A stretch of DNA of 64,000 bases. Origin: Angiostrongylus vasorum. Lineage: Eukaryota; Nematoda; Chromadorea; Rhabditida; Metastrongylidae. Below, in pieces: positions 52,701-63,072 of the stretch. The stretch covers positions 393,001 through 457,000 of the forward strand of contig JADANN010000222.1 of the NCBI GenBank assembly GCA_018806985.1, written 5' to 3'. Within the stretch, counting starts at the first letter, position 1. Each line of letters begins with the position of its first letter. Below the pieces are notes generated by a model that was not told where the DNA came from, searched no databases, and saw only the letters and a program-made list of their open reading frames with translations. The translations under genes were made by a program, and so were the position numbers.

Positions 52701-55700
52701 AGTTTCCGACTGATGCTTCTGATGCTGCATCAAATCAGTGAGCGTGTAGGTTCGCTTTAGGAAGTTGGTAAATGGTATGTCGTAGAAGCGTTATGGCGAC
52801 CCAAGCAGTTTCTTCGGTTTTATTGAGTTCTTTTACCAAATCGTTCTTGATATTCATTGAACGTCTTAACTATATGTAAGATGAATTCTTTCGATTCATC
52901 CAGGATTATCTATTCTTCATAGCAAGCATTTTTCATTAATTAACTTTTCTTTCTTTTTCTTTTTGGTTGTTGGATATTTTCTCAGCTAGCAGTGAACGAA
53001 GTTTGGTAAATATGGCACATAATGAAGGGTATCGTAGCATAGCTCATTTTTTCCTTTGCAGGGGTAGTTGCGCACCTTGTGAGGTCATGCAGAAGGACTG
53101 AATATACTCTACTGGCCATTTTTGAGCGCATACATCGCAGGTTTTATAGCTTTCCATCGATATCGTGGTATTATTTCTCGGTTGTTATCTTTTCAAGTAA
53201 ATAGAAGACTCAAGGAATGTTTAAGGAGATGAAAGGGAATGTGTAATTGTTTTCATCCTTATAGACAAGTCTGCTAGCATTTGTCGAACAGGAAGGATAA
53301 GTTTGGTGCGAGGGAAGAATCAGCAGCCACATACGTATTATAAGACATCTCTAATCCCTACAGTGCGGGCGCTGTGTCATCTGTATCTCCTGTCGTCCCG
53401 TTCATCGTCGAATGATTAGAGCGGGCGCCAGTGAACCTGCCATTTATCCTTGTCGCATGGAGGAGTATCCCAGTGCGTTCTGCTTGCTCTTGGAACTCGT
53501 TGAGCCTGATATCTCTGTTCTAGAATTCTCGTAAAGAACTCTGACGGTCGAGTTACTGGTCTTCTGCTGTGCGTTTGATATCCTGAGAAATCCAGTCGCT
53601 GGTGGCTCTTGTCTGTCGATTCTCTTTCGTACACATTACGTCTCCGGCCCACTTCGTCTTCGACATTTTGACGTATAGAACGGCGTCCTTGATTTTTGAT
53701 CACTGATTAAGGTCAGAGCTTCGGATCCCATCTCTCACTTACGTGATGTGGGATACTCTTATCATCGTCCTTTCTACTGCGCGTTTTATATCGATTAGTC
53801 TTCCAGTTGCTTACAACGCCCAGGTTTCTGACTCAGACGTTAAGGCAGTGAGAATCGTGTAGTCGAAAAGGTACGCACCTAGTCAGATGTTTTTTGATCC
53901 TCAATACATCCTCGATGCTCGTGAAAGCTACCGCATGCCGCTCACCTTCTCCTGCTCAGCTCTGCAGCGAAGTTGTTCATCATGTTGATTTCACGCACTT
54001 GATAAACGTAGTTGGAACATTCGGATATATCTTAGTCACTCTTATAGTGGTGTAGACATCTTGTTTATTCGGATATAGTTTTTCCGGCGTGCATGAGGCA
54101 TACGAAACCAGCCCGTTCATTATGGGCATCCTTTTCCGTGGTACTTCATCAAAGACCAATCTTTCCAAAGGCGCGACCAAAGTCAACTAGCATGCATTCC
54201 GCTTATATAGATGGAGTAATTTCCATCCGTCGATTTTCACTCCCATATCTTCCCATACCAATGTTAGCATGACGTTCTGGAGGGTGGCAGGAAGTAATTT
54301 TGGCGAAATGGTATCGTGTTGCCCAATCCTTTTTTACATCAATGTTAATATCATTATAAAATGGTGATATTTTGGTTGTGAGGTTTTTATATAGCTTACA
54401 AAGAATCTTTGTATGCTGACTAGAGATTCCCTGGTAGACCAGGGCTTCCATGCCTGCTTCTCACTTGAGTCAACAGCTTGCATTAAATTTGTGAAAGTGA
54501 AACAGAACGGTTTTGTTGTACTGTCGTGATAGTTCAACTGTTCTCGTTATTGTGTGGATTTGGTCCATCGTACTGGATCCTTTCTGAAACTCTGCTTGCT
54601 CAAATGGCTGTCTTTTGTCCAATGTTATATCAACTTCGTTTAGGAGGACTTGGGTGGAAAGTTTATAGACTGCAGTCTACAAGCAGATTGGGTGATATTA
54701 GCCAACATCGTGGAGGTCATGGAGGTCACTTTTCCAGAACAGTGACGTGGTATTGCTGGTCTTTGATTGTGTAGGAACCTTGCATTCTGTCAGGTAACAT
54801 TTGATGAACCGAGCCAATGTGTCGATTAGGATTGGCGGAGGATTCTTCAGGTGTTCAGATCCTTATCCTTTCTGGAGCAGGTGTTGTTCGATTCTTCACC
54901 GATGAAATGGCATGTCTGATCTTGAAAGGCAGAACCGATATGACGATGTATTCATCCTCCTTTATTTCGTGTGAAGATCCTTTATCGTGACTATTGAGGA
55001 AGTCTGAGTAGGTATCTTGAGTGATTTTCTCCATTGCCTTTCTGAAGGCTGCAACTGTTCCGTCTGGACGTCTAAGTGCATTCATCTTGCTCGTGTAATT
55101 GGCGAATTTTCGGTGGGCCTTGCGAATGGTTTTCCCAATCTATGCAGCTTCGATGACCAAATGCACCATTAACTTTGGCTTCAACGTAATACAACGACTA
55201 CTGAAGTATCTTCGGTCCGGTTTCTTGCTTTCACACCAGTTCTAGTTTGATATGGCGAATGTGGCATCATTGACAGTAGATTCGTCGTGTCTTCTGTTTC
55301 CTTGTTTTCACGTGATCACGAGAGTTCTTCCCTAGTTTATAGTTAAAGCGAATCTTCGGAGGAAGAAAGCGATGAGCTCATTTGATGGAAAGAGATGGAA
55401 TGACATTAACGGTGAATAGGCTTCATCGTCCGTTATCAGTTAAGATGTGATCAGTTTTCGAATGAGTCGTATCGTTCCAGAATTACGACTTCCAGTGCTG
55501 ATGGTACTTGTTTTTGGAAAAGGAATTTTAAAGGTAACGACGAATTACAGAAAGTAGTCCTAGAAGAAATTCTCCACTTTGTCAATATAGATGTTTTGAA
55601 CGTAGCAGTGAATGAAGCAAGGTTCTGTATGCGAAAACAGTGATGGAAAAAAAGATGCGTTCATTAGCTTTGGATACTGCGAGTTACCTTAGAGGTTATT

Positions 55701-57297
55701 TCTTTCTCTAAGTTTTCATTTAGAATTAGCGTTAACCGTTCGTATGCAAAGTTTCTGCAGTCTTCGCTTTTAAATTTTGCTCTGACGATAGGTGGTATCG
55801 TCTTGTAATGGTGGAGCATTCGGCGTTCATCAATTCCTTGCGGGTGCGCTATACGTCCGAGTTCATTAACAATCGCCCTGGTGGTTGAATTCAAATGACC
55901 TTTACATTGATTTGAGACGTCTTATCATTGTAACAAGTTTTTCCACATCGTAAGGATGGAGAGTGGTCTGCCTAGGTTTCGAACCAGCGGGCATGCAAAC
56001 ATTGGGGTGTACTACGAGGCGTCTGTCAGTCTGATGATAATTCATTTTCTTGTCGAACAAACACGAGGCACCTCAGACTGAATTTTTGCCATAGGCCATG
56101 CATATTCTTCCTCCTTGTAAGACTCTGTGCGGGTGGTCTCCACCAAGGAACTGGAAGATTCACAAAAACAAAACAACTCTGAAGAAGGCGAGACGTCAGA
56201 TATTGTGTATTAATAAATGTTTTAATAGCAAACTTGTGTTTGCTCATTAAGAAAAACTGTGAGTAATAATTGACCAATGCCAAAGTTAAAATATAGTCGA
56301 TCTTTGGATGTGTTACCTTAAGTACAATCTTATGATACTAATAAATTCTCTGGCAAGATGTGAACTGTTGAGGATCCTGATGCGAGTATAGATGACGGCG
56401 CAAATGTTTCTCCTCCAGCAGACAATGAAGCCGCCGGTGAAGGAGTAGCCAAGGAAGACACAGAGCCAGTGAAAGGCAAAGACAAGGATGAGAACCAACT
56501 TGGTGCAATGGTTGAAGACGCGAAAGGCAATGTTGCCGTGCCGGTTACGTCTAGTAAAGTATGAATCAAAAACTGCTATCTCTATTATCTTACTATTTTT
56601 CCTTCCTTTTCTTTTCTCTTTTTACCCTTTTCATTGAAGGAGGCCATTAAGTCAGTAGTTTTTAATCTTATTAACAATGACCTTAATTGCCACTTCTTAC
56701 TGTTTGCAGTTTCAACCCCGTATCAATTTCAATGAATCGGAGGATTCGTACTTCATGACGTTTGTTGTCATAGGTGGCATGTTGGTATTCTGCGTCTATC
56801 TATTGCACCACAACAAAAAGAAAATTCTTGGTGAGTCTAGGTTCCATTTAAGCTTTTTTGTTGAAAGATGTCTTAACACCTGGCGTCTATAGGCATGTGA
56901 GTTCTAAGAAATGCGTTGTGAGTGGCACCAAAGTAAGTAAAAGTTATTCTGCTATAGTTGGTACTGTTAGTCTATTAGAGTTTTCTTGTTACCATGTTTT
57001 TCAATTTTATCTTTTTGAATTCGTAAAAGTTGCAATACATCGAATTGTCCAATTAATTTTAAGCTCTATTCTCAGTTGTGATCTGCGGTAAACGTAAATC
57101 TAGGCAGGTGAATTCATTTATGTTTATGGTAGTCATTTACCTGTACACAAAACGGCTTCTAATATTTCTATGTATTCTGTAGAAAAAATTCAGGGCTCAT
57201 CTTTGAAGGAAGAGCGTCATCTCATCCACGTAGAAACGTTCGCTATAGGAGATTGTCGCAGCGGGAAGAAAACGACAAGGAGAATGTGGGATATTAA
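46690..57297 (+). CDS. tgn-38: TGN38/TGOLN2-like trans-Golgi membrane protein, 9 exons
   Basis: Type I membrane protein expected to cycle between trans-Golgi network and plasma membrane. Exons: 46690-46747, 49761-49868, 49950-50050, 50147-50224, 51895-51970, 52033-52094, 56373-56558, 56710-56830 and 57194-57297. All phases agree and give 297 codons plus stop. Exon 1 is a signal peptide (RILLIFVAYSLMS). The luminal part is Ser/Thr/Pro rich and acidic, as in the family. Exon 8 holds the membrane span (FMTFVVIGGMLVFCVYLL) and HHNKKKIL, strikingly like the HNKRKI motif after the mammalian span. Exon 9 encodes LIFEGRASSHPRRNVRYRRL and a short tail. YRRL is a YxxPhi sorting signal like YQRL of TGN38/46. 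Exons 5 and 6 and the weak acceptor of exon 7 (TTGAG) are the least certain. Two antisense LINEs sit in its introns. Confidence 0.8.
47092..49610 (-). mobile_element. RTE-type LINE, family A, antisense in TGN38-like intron 1
   Basis: A minus-strand copy. The endonuclease part lies at 49075-49567 (SFAVHPSVVHLIDSYETLST, VVHDFNARLEKANESGYKIG, matching the GDFNA motif of RTE endonucleases with Gly changed to His). A linker frame is at 48654-49163. RT N-terminal pieces lie near 47950-48300 and the C-terminal block with KYGWAGHIIKKN near 47370-47405. Compared with 10170-12545, about 300 bp around 47710 is missing, including the FADD catalytic block, so the RT cannot work. Confidence 0.85.
49761..50224 (+). 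CDS. tgn-38: TGN38-like exons 2-4 (luminal domain)
   Basis: Exon 2 (49761-49868) encodes GLNSVEEIPPPLQDQLKTVP and STSPLFLNTTASEVS. Exon 3 (49950-50050) encodes FVNATSVPNIVSDSVVRITG and TKKASSNIASLAA. Exon 4 (50147-50224) encodes GPTLPSAAAPEFEDRNEPDE and GGKGDE. Two N-glycosylation sequons (NTT, NAT) fit a luminal, glycosylated domain. Acceptors are GATTCAG, TTTTTAG and TTTCAG. Confidence 0.75.
50225..51894. other. intron 4 of the TGN38-like gene; nothing else recognised
   Basis: Several short frames, none with splice support. No repeat family from the rest of the window was recognised. Confidence 0.4.
51895..52094 (+). CDS. tgn-38: TGN38-like exons 5-6 (tentative)
   Basis: 51895-51970 follows a strong TTTTCAG acceptor, ends at G|GTAATT and encodes QLFVPMAGLPRVIGSLATKS plus QMSLI. 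52033-52094 follows CAACAG and encodes VTAIEDPEDGLRLHIRPLTT plus D before a weak GTTATC donor. Phases fit both neighbours, which is the main support. Confidence 0.5.
52100..53400. other. intron 6 sequence; nothing recognised
   Basis: Short frames only. No clear repeat family. Confidence 0.35.
53408..55560 (-). mobile_element. RTE-type LINE, family B-like, antisense in TGN38-like intron 6
   Basis: A minus-strand remnant. The C-terminus is near 53410-53700 (THWDTPPCDKDKWQVHWRPL), RT pieces near 54200-54540 (KTSQPKYHHF and FTNLMQAVDSSEKQA), and the pre-RT block is 54855-55085 (ALRRPDGTVAAFRKAMEKIT, PFKIRHAISSVKNRTTPAPE). Compared with 19001-20375, about 50 nt around 54200 is deleted, removing the FADD catalytic box. 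The upstream part (55090-55560) is endonuclease and linker remnant, too decayed to place exactly. Confidence 0.8.
55815..56035 (-). repeat. diverged S1-like SINE in TGN38-like intron 6
   Basis: GGCGTTCATCAATTCCTTGC and CGTCCGAGTTCATTAACAAT match the 3' half of S1 (minus sense) at 23985-24030. GGTTTCGAACCAGCGGGC near 55975 is a B-box-like part and TACGAGGCGTCTGTCAG near 56015 lies at the A-box position. The 76-codon frame 55664-55894 is therefore a repeat by-product. Confidence 0.5.
56177..56199 (+). ncRNA. collapsed hammerhead remnant in TGN38-like intron 6
   Basis: CUCUGAAGAAGGCG followed by AGACGUCAG: the CUGAAGA core and GACGUC are present, but about 8 nt of helix II and part of the GAAA box are deleted. 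The flank GACTCTGTGCGGGTGGTCTC resembles a stretch near 26940 (reverse complement) next to the Penelope remnant. Confidence 0.4.
56373..56558 (+). CDS. tgn-38: TGN38-like exon 7 (acidic juxtamembrane domain)
   Basis: 62 codons in phase 0, rich in Asp, Glu, Pro and Lys (DPDASIDDGANVSPPADNEA, EGVAKEDTEPVKGKDKDEN), ending at AAA|GTATGA. The acceptor (CTGTTGAG) is weak. The low-complexity acidic composition suits the luminal stem of TGN38-type proteins. Confidence 0.7.
56710..57297 (+). CDS. tgn-38: TGN38-like exons 8-9 (membrane span and sorting tail)
   Basis: Exon 8 (56710-56830): INFNESEDSYFMTF then the span VVIGGMLVFCVYLL and HHNKKKIL; acceptor TTTGCAG, donor GTGAGT. Exon 9 (57194-57297): GLIFEGRASSHPRRNVRYRR, then LSQREENDKENVGY and TAA; acceptor ATTCAG. 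Order and spacing (span, HNKxKI, EGR, YxxL near the end) match the mammalian TGN38/46 C-terminus, which is the most conserved part of the family. Confidence 0.88.
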
Positions 57298-57299
57298 GT

Positions 57300-57775
57300 T
57301 TCTTTTTCGCGGCTTAATATGCTTTCATCATTCTTAGCATTCTATCGTTTATTGCTACTTTAATTATTGATGACAAGAATGACTTAAGAAGACGACCTAT
57401 CCATGATTTTGAGGTTGCCTTAAATTTTCGGTTTTCTTGTATGTTTCACTTATTGTTGTTTCTGTTTCTTCTTAATTGTATTACTGATGACTTTAGTCTT
57501 TTTTCGAATTACGGTTCGCTAACTGGCTTTGGTATATCATTATTAATGCATTCTTGTGTAGGTCTTTGGTGCCTTGCGTTTGTTTAAGTGTTCATTTGTT
57601 GTGAGAACTGTACAATGTAACAGAGAAATTCACTGTATTTAATGTGCATTAAGATGTCATTGCAATTTGCTGTCAATTCCGATGATTCGTATAATGGCTA
57701 TGGCACCCCTCAGAATTTCGGTACTTTTGGGGCAGATTAGTGGAAAACAAAAGTTGAAGAAGTACAAGAGTAGTA
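57300..57775. other. downstream of the TGN38-like gene; no gene recognised
   Basis: T-rich sequence, probably including the 3' UTR. No clear AATAAA close to the stop codon. Confidence 0.4.
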
Positions 57776-57779
57776 CAAC

Positions 57780-58100
57780 CACAAAGATACTGAGAGGCGA
57801 GCAAAACTCGGAACCTCGGCTGGGCTTTGAACCCTGGATTACACTTACCGAGGCCTTGCGTGCTATACACCATCCCAAGTGAGGTCATTCCTCTGCCGTT
57901 CTTGCAGCTCTTTTTCTCTAGCAGTGCTGTTAGGAATCATCCTTCAATGGAAATGGAAAAGAATATGGCTGAGGGAATGGCAAAACAATAGCCTCGATTG
58001 GTGTACCTCCCCAGTAAGGGTGGTTGCGGGTTCAAAGCCTGTCTGAGGCTCCGGATTTTGCTCGTATCTCATCATCCTTGAGGCTGGACTTCATATCATT
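57780..58100. repeat. S2-variant fold-back SINE
   Basis: The minus half (57780-57885; GCGAGCAAAACTCGGAACC, CTTTGAACCCTGGATTACAC) and plus half (57940-58080; GTTGCGGGTTCAAAGCC, GATTTTGCTCGTATCTCATC) face each other. They share the CTCGG/CTGGGCTTTGAA variant with 40310-40745. Confidence 0.6.
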
Positions 58101-58554
58101 CGCTGTTATTGAAGAAAGAATGGGAAGTAGGTGTAGAGCGAGATTTTTTTCCTTCAAAGTAATGATGGTAGGGATAATAGGTATTTTTTGCACCGGCAAT
58201 GTGTTGATATTGCATGGATAGAATCCTCGAATCGATAACAAACCATATGAACTGCTCCAATACACTGCAGTATAATTAAACAGTTTGTATTCATTGTTGG
58301 ACCGTGTGGAAGTCAAAGATTGCGGGATACCGTCCCGAGAAAGGAGTGGCCGCAGCCGATAGATTTTTTTACTTCAAAATGAAACAAAATGTCTTCTCAT
58401 CGTTTTTGTTTTTCTCTCTGTATATACGTCTGGAACAAGCACTAAACGTAGCACAAGCACTTGTTTTTGGGGTTTTAGATCACAGTGTTAACTTCTCTAC
58501 GTACTCCCTACTACAATTTTTCACGACAACAGTAACATGTAATATGTATATGTG

Positions 58555-59010
58555 ATGCAACCACAATGATGCTGAGATATTCGCAAAACTCCGGACTGTA
58601 GGTGTCTGCGATGGGGAACGAACGCTTTATTATCCTATCCGAGGGTTAACGCGTTCGCCACCACACCATGCGCATCCTTCGTTTCGCCGGTCTCTCAGCT
58701 ATTTCTATCGATCATTGCCACCAGCAATCACTCGTCAACACCATGCAGTAAAAATTGTGGTAGGCAGAAAATAGGAAGTAAACATTGTGATTTCGATTAC
58801 AGCCTCAGCTTAACTGGGTTCATTGCAAGTTTGTACTCCCATTTCAATCCCGTTGACGGGTGATTGCTGATGGTACTGATCAATAGGAAACTAGCTGAGA
58901 GATAGGCGAACCGAAGGACCCAGGTGTGGTGGTGAATGCTTTAGCACCCTGAGAGGGTAATAGTGCGTTCGTTCCCCACCGCAGACACCTGTGGTCCGAG
59001 TTTTACAAAT
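58555..59010. repeat. S2 fold-back SINE, both halves long
   Basis: The minus half 58555-58770 (ACAATGATGCTGAGATATTC, TTAACGCGTTCGCCACCACA, TCAGCAATCACTCGTCAACA) is followed by the plus half 58790-59010 (AGCCTCAGCTTAACTGGGTT, TGTGGTGGTGAATGCTTTAG, CGTTCGTTCCCCACCGCAGA). This is the most complete example of the two-sided arrangement. Confidence 0.7.
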
Positions 59011-59930
59011 TTTTAGGTCCTTGGTATGTGCATGTAGAAATTCCATGTAATGGCTTCTCCTTTAATATATGATTCACATGATTTCATAGTATTTAGGTTG
59101 TGACCATTTCCGAAATATCAGGCTATCGTGTGATTCCGACTTCAATTCAGAACTAACTCCAACTACGATGAGCGCATAGTTGTATTATTTGTTCGGAGCT
59201 TAAAGTTCATCGTACGTTCATTACAAACAATGGCGTCTTCGTGAGTAAGCTTAGGCAAAGCACCTAGCTCGAAATCTTGTATGCTTCGCTGTCTCGTGCC
59301 CCATATCGCTCAATCTTAAACTGTTTTCAAATTACCAACGTTTTGAAAATTACAGAACAATGGCGTACTTAACACCTACACGACGGTCTTAGGTTACACA
59401 ATGGCCGCCGCAACTTGCATAGGCGTCACATTCAGCGCAGCGAAATGTCCGATGTCGTCTATTGCGGCAGTAAAACGAAATCAGTCGTCGTCGTGTGAGT
59501 TTTAAATATGGTCATCTGCTGACTACTGCTATCGCTGCGTAGATGAGCATTGCACAAAATCGAACAGCAGCAATGTTGATGTTCGTCGATTTGGCAGTAG
59601 TTAAATGTTGTTTTCATGGTTGTTATTAAATGCTGCGTATAGGATGCAGTTTCTTGTAACGGTTAAAAATTAGGCGAACTTTTAATTTCTTTAGTTGCGC
59701 CGTACAGAGTGATTATATGAACTCATACTTGTCGTTGTTGAGTATGACGCGTAATGTAAGTATGAGTAAGCAATACATTTGTGTAACGTTTCAAATCTAT
59801 TTTGTATTTCTATGGATTCTGTGGCCATAAATAATTAGACGAAGACATCGTTTATCATAAGTATTTACTTCTTCTTGCTAACTTTATTGTTCTATGGAAG
59901 AACGAATTAAATTCCACATCCGTACTAACC
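59011..59930. other. no gene recognised
   Basis: A CG-richer patch at 59395-59480 is not explained. Nothing else is supported. Confidence 0.4.
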
Positions 59931-59932
59931 AT

Positions 59933-60204
59933 GGGCGTGTGTGCCCCAGTGGTCCGAGGTGTTCCGCGACACACATGGGATCGATTCCCACACCCGTGGC
60001 TCACCAAGCCTTCCATCCCTCCGAGGTTGGAAATTGGTATCGGACGATAGCAGTACTGGCTCGATACATCGGTAGGCCACCGCGAATCAGTGTAAAGACC
60101 AGATATGCATTCAACCACCTCCAAACGATGCTTTGTGAAGTCGAATACATCGCGCATCTCTCAGAGATTGATCAACGCCGGGACCTTTATCCTTTATCCT
60201 TTTA
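59933..60204 (+). repeat. S1 tRNA-derived SINE
   Basis: TGCCCCAGTGG (59942-59952) at the A-box position and GGATCGATTCC (59978-59988) as B box. The body has ACCAAGCCTTCCATCCC and ACTGGCTCGATACATCGG. The end TTTATCCTTTATCCTTTTA is a short tandem tail. Open frames on both strands are by-products. Confidence 0.8.
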
Positions 60205-62200
60205 CTAGCCATATAAAACAAATGCACTGGATAAGAACGAACTCGAGGTTGGCATTATCAACTAGATAAGAACAGGGTTCGATGTACAAATCCATTCTAC
60301 ACACTTCGAGCATCGTTAAGGAGTTTTGGAAATTCTCAAAATTCCTCCAGTGATTGTTACAACCTTTGAGATTCATATTTGCATGGTTTCTGAAATCTCA
60401 GAGGTTACGGGCCAGAAAAGTATAAGACTTCTTTTTAAGCAAACTTCTGAAACCAAACATCAATTATTCTAATATAAGCAGGATTTTTGGCAATAGTCCA
60501 CCGCATAAATTTCACAGATACGGTTAGAAACCTTGACATTGCCGCATTAGTTTCCTCACCAGAATACTTGTATATAACCACATTTTAGATTTTATGACTA
60601 GTCGGGCGTAGGTTTTCCTATAATCCGAAGTATGAAAGATGTTCCCAGCTCATTATCACAGGGCAATCACCAACTTTTCTGCACCGGATGGAAGTTATCC
60701 GCTCATAACTAGGATTCTTACACGATGATAGATTTATGTACCGGCAACGATTCTTGCGATTAGTTGGCTCTTCATAATGAATGCTATCTCACGCGACGAT
60801 GATAATGTTGAAAAAGCTCAAAGAAAAGATTGCAAGTAAGGCAAAAAAACAGATCAGTTCATACGAATCCACAAAATTGACGAAGAACACGGAAGTTGGG
60901 TCGTATATGAAAAAACTGCAGAGGAAGCGATGGACAACATCCGCATGACATTGTAAAGAAGAGTTAAAGTCATTTTGTACAGAATAAGATCACCAATCGT
61001 AGTGAACCATGAATTCTTCTTTCAAAGAAATCTAAAAAGTATCCTATAGTGGTAAACACTTTAAGTGAGGCATTAATTCTCTAACGATCGGACAGGATTG
61101 CTTTCTTTCAGTACGTAAAAATTCACTTTTTCCATATCTCTGTAAACTATTAGAGTTTTCAAGTTTTTTTTGGCACTGGTTTTCCCGTCTTAGATCCACA
61201 AAGAAACCTTACTTTCCAAATTCCACAGATCCCATTTTTAAGAGTTAGTAACACAGAAAAAGTAAACTGATAGCTTAGCATTAGAGAAAAGAACACGAAG
61301 CATGACGAGATCCACGACAGCACCAAACCGATTTTAAGCAAGAACTCCAGAAAAGTAAGCCTACTTTTTTCGTTTCAACACTGAGTCCGCTTCATCCACA
61401 GCTGGAATCAGTGCCCAGATTTTCGAGCTCTAGTTGAACTCAAGCGTGAATCCGACCGCCTCAATGGATATCAGTTATGATAAAATATGAACAGAAGTGC
61501 TAGGAGTTGCACATGATGTGAAGGTAGCTCACCCGAAGTAGACCAAATATGTTCATCTGTCATTTTCGGCATAGTCGTACTCCATCCCACATATGATGGT
61601 GCTTTATTTTGTATATTGCAGTTGCTAGTGGAAAATAGGCCTTCGAGTCAGTTCACGGCACCGAATGGTCATCAGATTTAAGCAGAATGCTCGACTTCGT
61701 AAGAAGACGCCACATGGGGCTTTTCGTAGTTGTCATAGAGCAATACCTCAAACTTGGGCAATTGAACCGTTTATATACATAAATGCGACACCAATACCAC
61801 AGAAAAAACGGCAGGAAAATACTGACACAAGAACAAGGCAAGTTCAAGATGGTGAGGAGCTATAAGTATTAATGAAATGAGGCTAATAAGGGCACAAGAG
61901 TATTAGGATCCAATTACAATATTAATGTACTAATATTGGAAACCTGATAACAGTGACGAGTAGGGGAATGCTGATGATGGCTCCCATAGTGGTGCGTACA
62001 GTGGCCCAAGACGCCGAGAGCTTGGAGGACAAAGAGAGATGAGGACATGCCATGCATTAGGATAAGCTACAGATCATATCCACAGGTGTTAGGTGCACTT
62101 TGACATGATCGATGAGGATAGCAAGTTACCCAAGCAGCGATGGTGCAGGTGACTACGAAACGAGATGAGTCATCTGCCGAAAACGGTCAGGTGGCTGGTC
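60205..62200. other. no gene recognised
   Basis: About 2 kb without supported exons or known repeats. The frame 61665-61865 is basic and glutamine rich but lacks other support. Confidence 0.45.
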
Positions 62201-62647
62201 TTAGATAACGATATGTTTGCACCGATGGGTGCCACCACTGCTTAAGAGATAACTTGGGCCATAAATAGAGCGGCTGAGAACTGATAAGCCGACTATGGCG
62301 GCATAACAGATACACAGCATAAGTTGGCCGATCGCTGCCTTGTACGCATGGCGTACATTGTGAGAAGAATGGTACATGCCACCGATAGCGTTGCAGACAG
62401 AACGTATTTGAGGATGTCCGCGTCTACTGACAACGCACCTCAGACCAGTTGGTAAACAATAAAGAACGTTGACACGAGATGAAGATTTGGATTTGGATGA
62501 CGATGCACCGGGCTGATCGGAAGCGTGACGTAGTACCAGTAATGCGAAGTCAATGTAGAATTCGCAACTGTCACGTAACAACGGTGAAATGAAGTTAAGT
62601 ACAATTTGGAACCGTTTAACTACTACGCTAACCCACATAGGTGACAT
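62201..62647 (-). CDS. hypothetical ORF, 148 codons, unassigned
   Basis: The longest open frame outside transposons. It has hydrophobic stretches (FYIDFALLVL; IGQLMLCICYAAIVGLSVL) and a serine/lysine patch (SSSKSKSSS) between them. It might be part of a multi-spanning membrane protein exon, but I recognise no family, see no splice-site partners and cannot exclude chance. Confidence 0.2.
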   Translation of the reverse strand: MSPMWVSVVVKRFQIVLNFISPLLRDSCEFYIDFALLVLRHASDQPGASSSKSKSSSRVNVLYCLPTGLRCVVSRRGHPQIRSVCNAIGGMYHSSHNVRHAYKAAIGQLMLCICYAAIVGLSVLSRSIYGPSYLLSSGGTHRCKHIVI

Positions 62648-62658
62648 ATGAGACCACC

Positions 62659-62817
62659 ATGGGACGAACCAAGATCGTAGTTCACGAGGCTATTTATATG
62701 CCTCTGGAGAAGGCTGTATTTCGTACAGCTCCAGCATCTTTACCGAAAACATTCGTCGGCAACCGTTCCAAATCCTCTCAAAACCAGAGATCAGCTGGCG
62801 AAAGACGGCTCTCGTAA
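62659..62817 (+). CDS. small hypothetical ORF, 52 codons
   Basis: Starts MGRTKIVVHEAIYMPLEKAV, continues FRTAPASLPKTFVGNRSKSS and ends in a basic Arg/Ser/Gln-rich stretch. Amino-acid composition looks protein-like, but there is no recognised family and it may be one exon or chance. Confidence 0.2.
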   Translation: MGRTKIVVHEAIYMPLEKAVFRTAPASLPKTFVGNRSKSSQNQRSAGERRLS

Positions 62818-62874
62818 ACATCCTCACGCCCTTTGTGTTATTGTCCGCATGATGATTTTTTGCACAGTAATAAC

Positions 62875-63072
62875 AAACAACAAGTTATTTGCAAAACTCC
62901 GGACCGCTCCTTTCCGGGGAGTAACGCGTTCACCACCACACCATGCGCGTCCTTCGTTTCGCCTGTCTTTCACCTAGTTCTATCGATCTCTGTCATCAGC
63001 AATCACCTGTCAGCGGGATTATTTCGCAATATACCCTGCCATTAAAAAGAGTAGGCAGTAAATAAAAACGGT
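62875..63072. repeat. S2 SINE, compact copy
   Basis: Minus-sense TTATTTGCAAAACTCCGGAC, GTAACGCGTTCACCACCACA and ATCAGCAATCACCTGTCAGC run straight into a + tail (ATACCCTGCCATTAAAAAG, GGCAGTAAATAAAAACGGTT), so the central unit is flanked by one end of each orientation. Confidence 0.65.

Noticed and set aside
55664..55894. 76-codon minus frame with an HPQGIDERR stretch, first taken as a possible Penelope piece
   Set aside because: The nucleotide sequence matches the 3' half of the S1 SINE, which explains the open frame.
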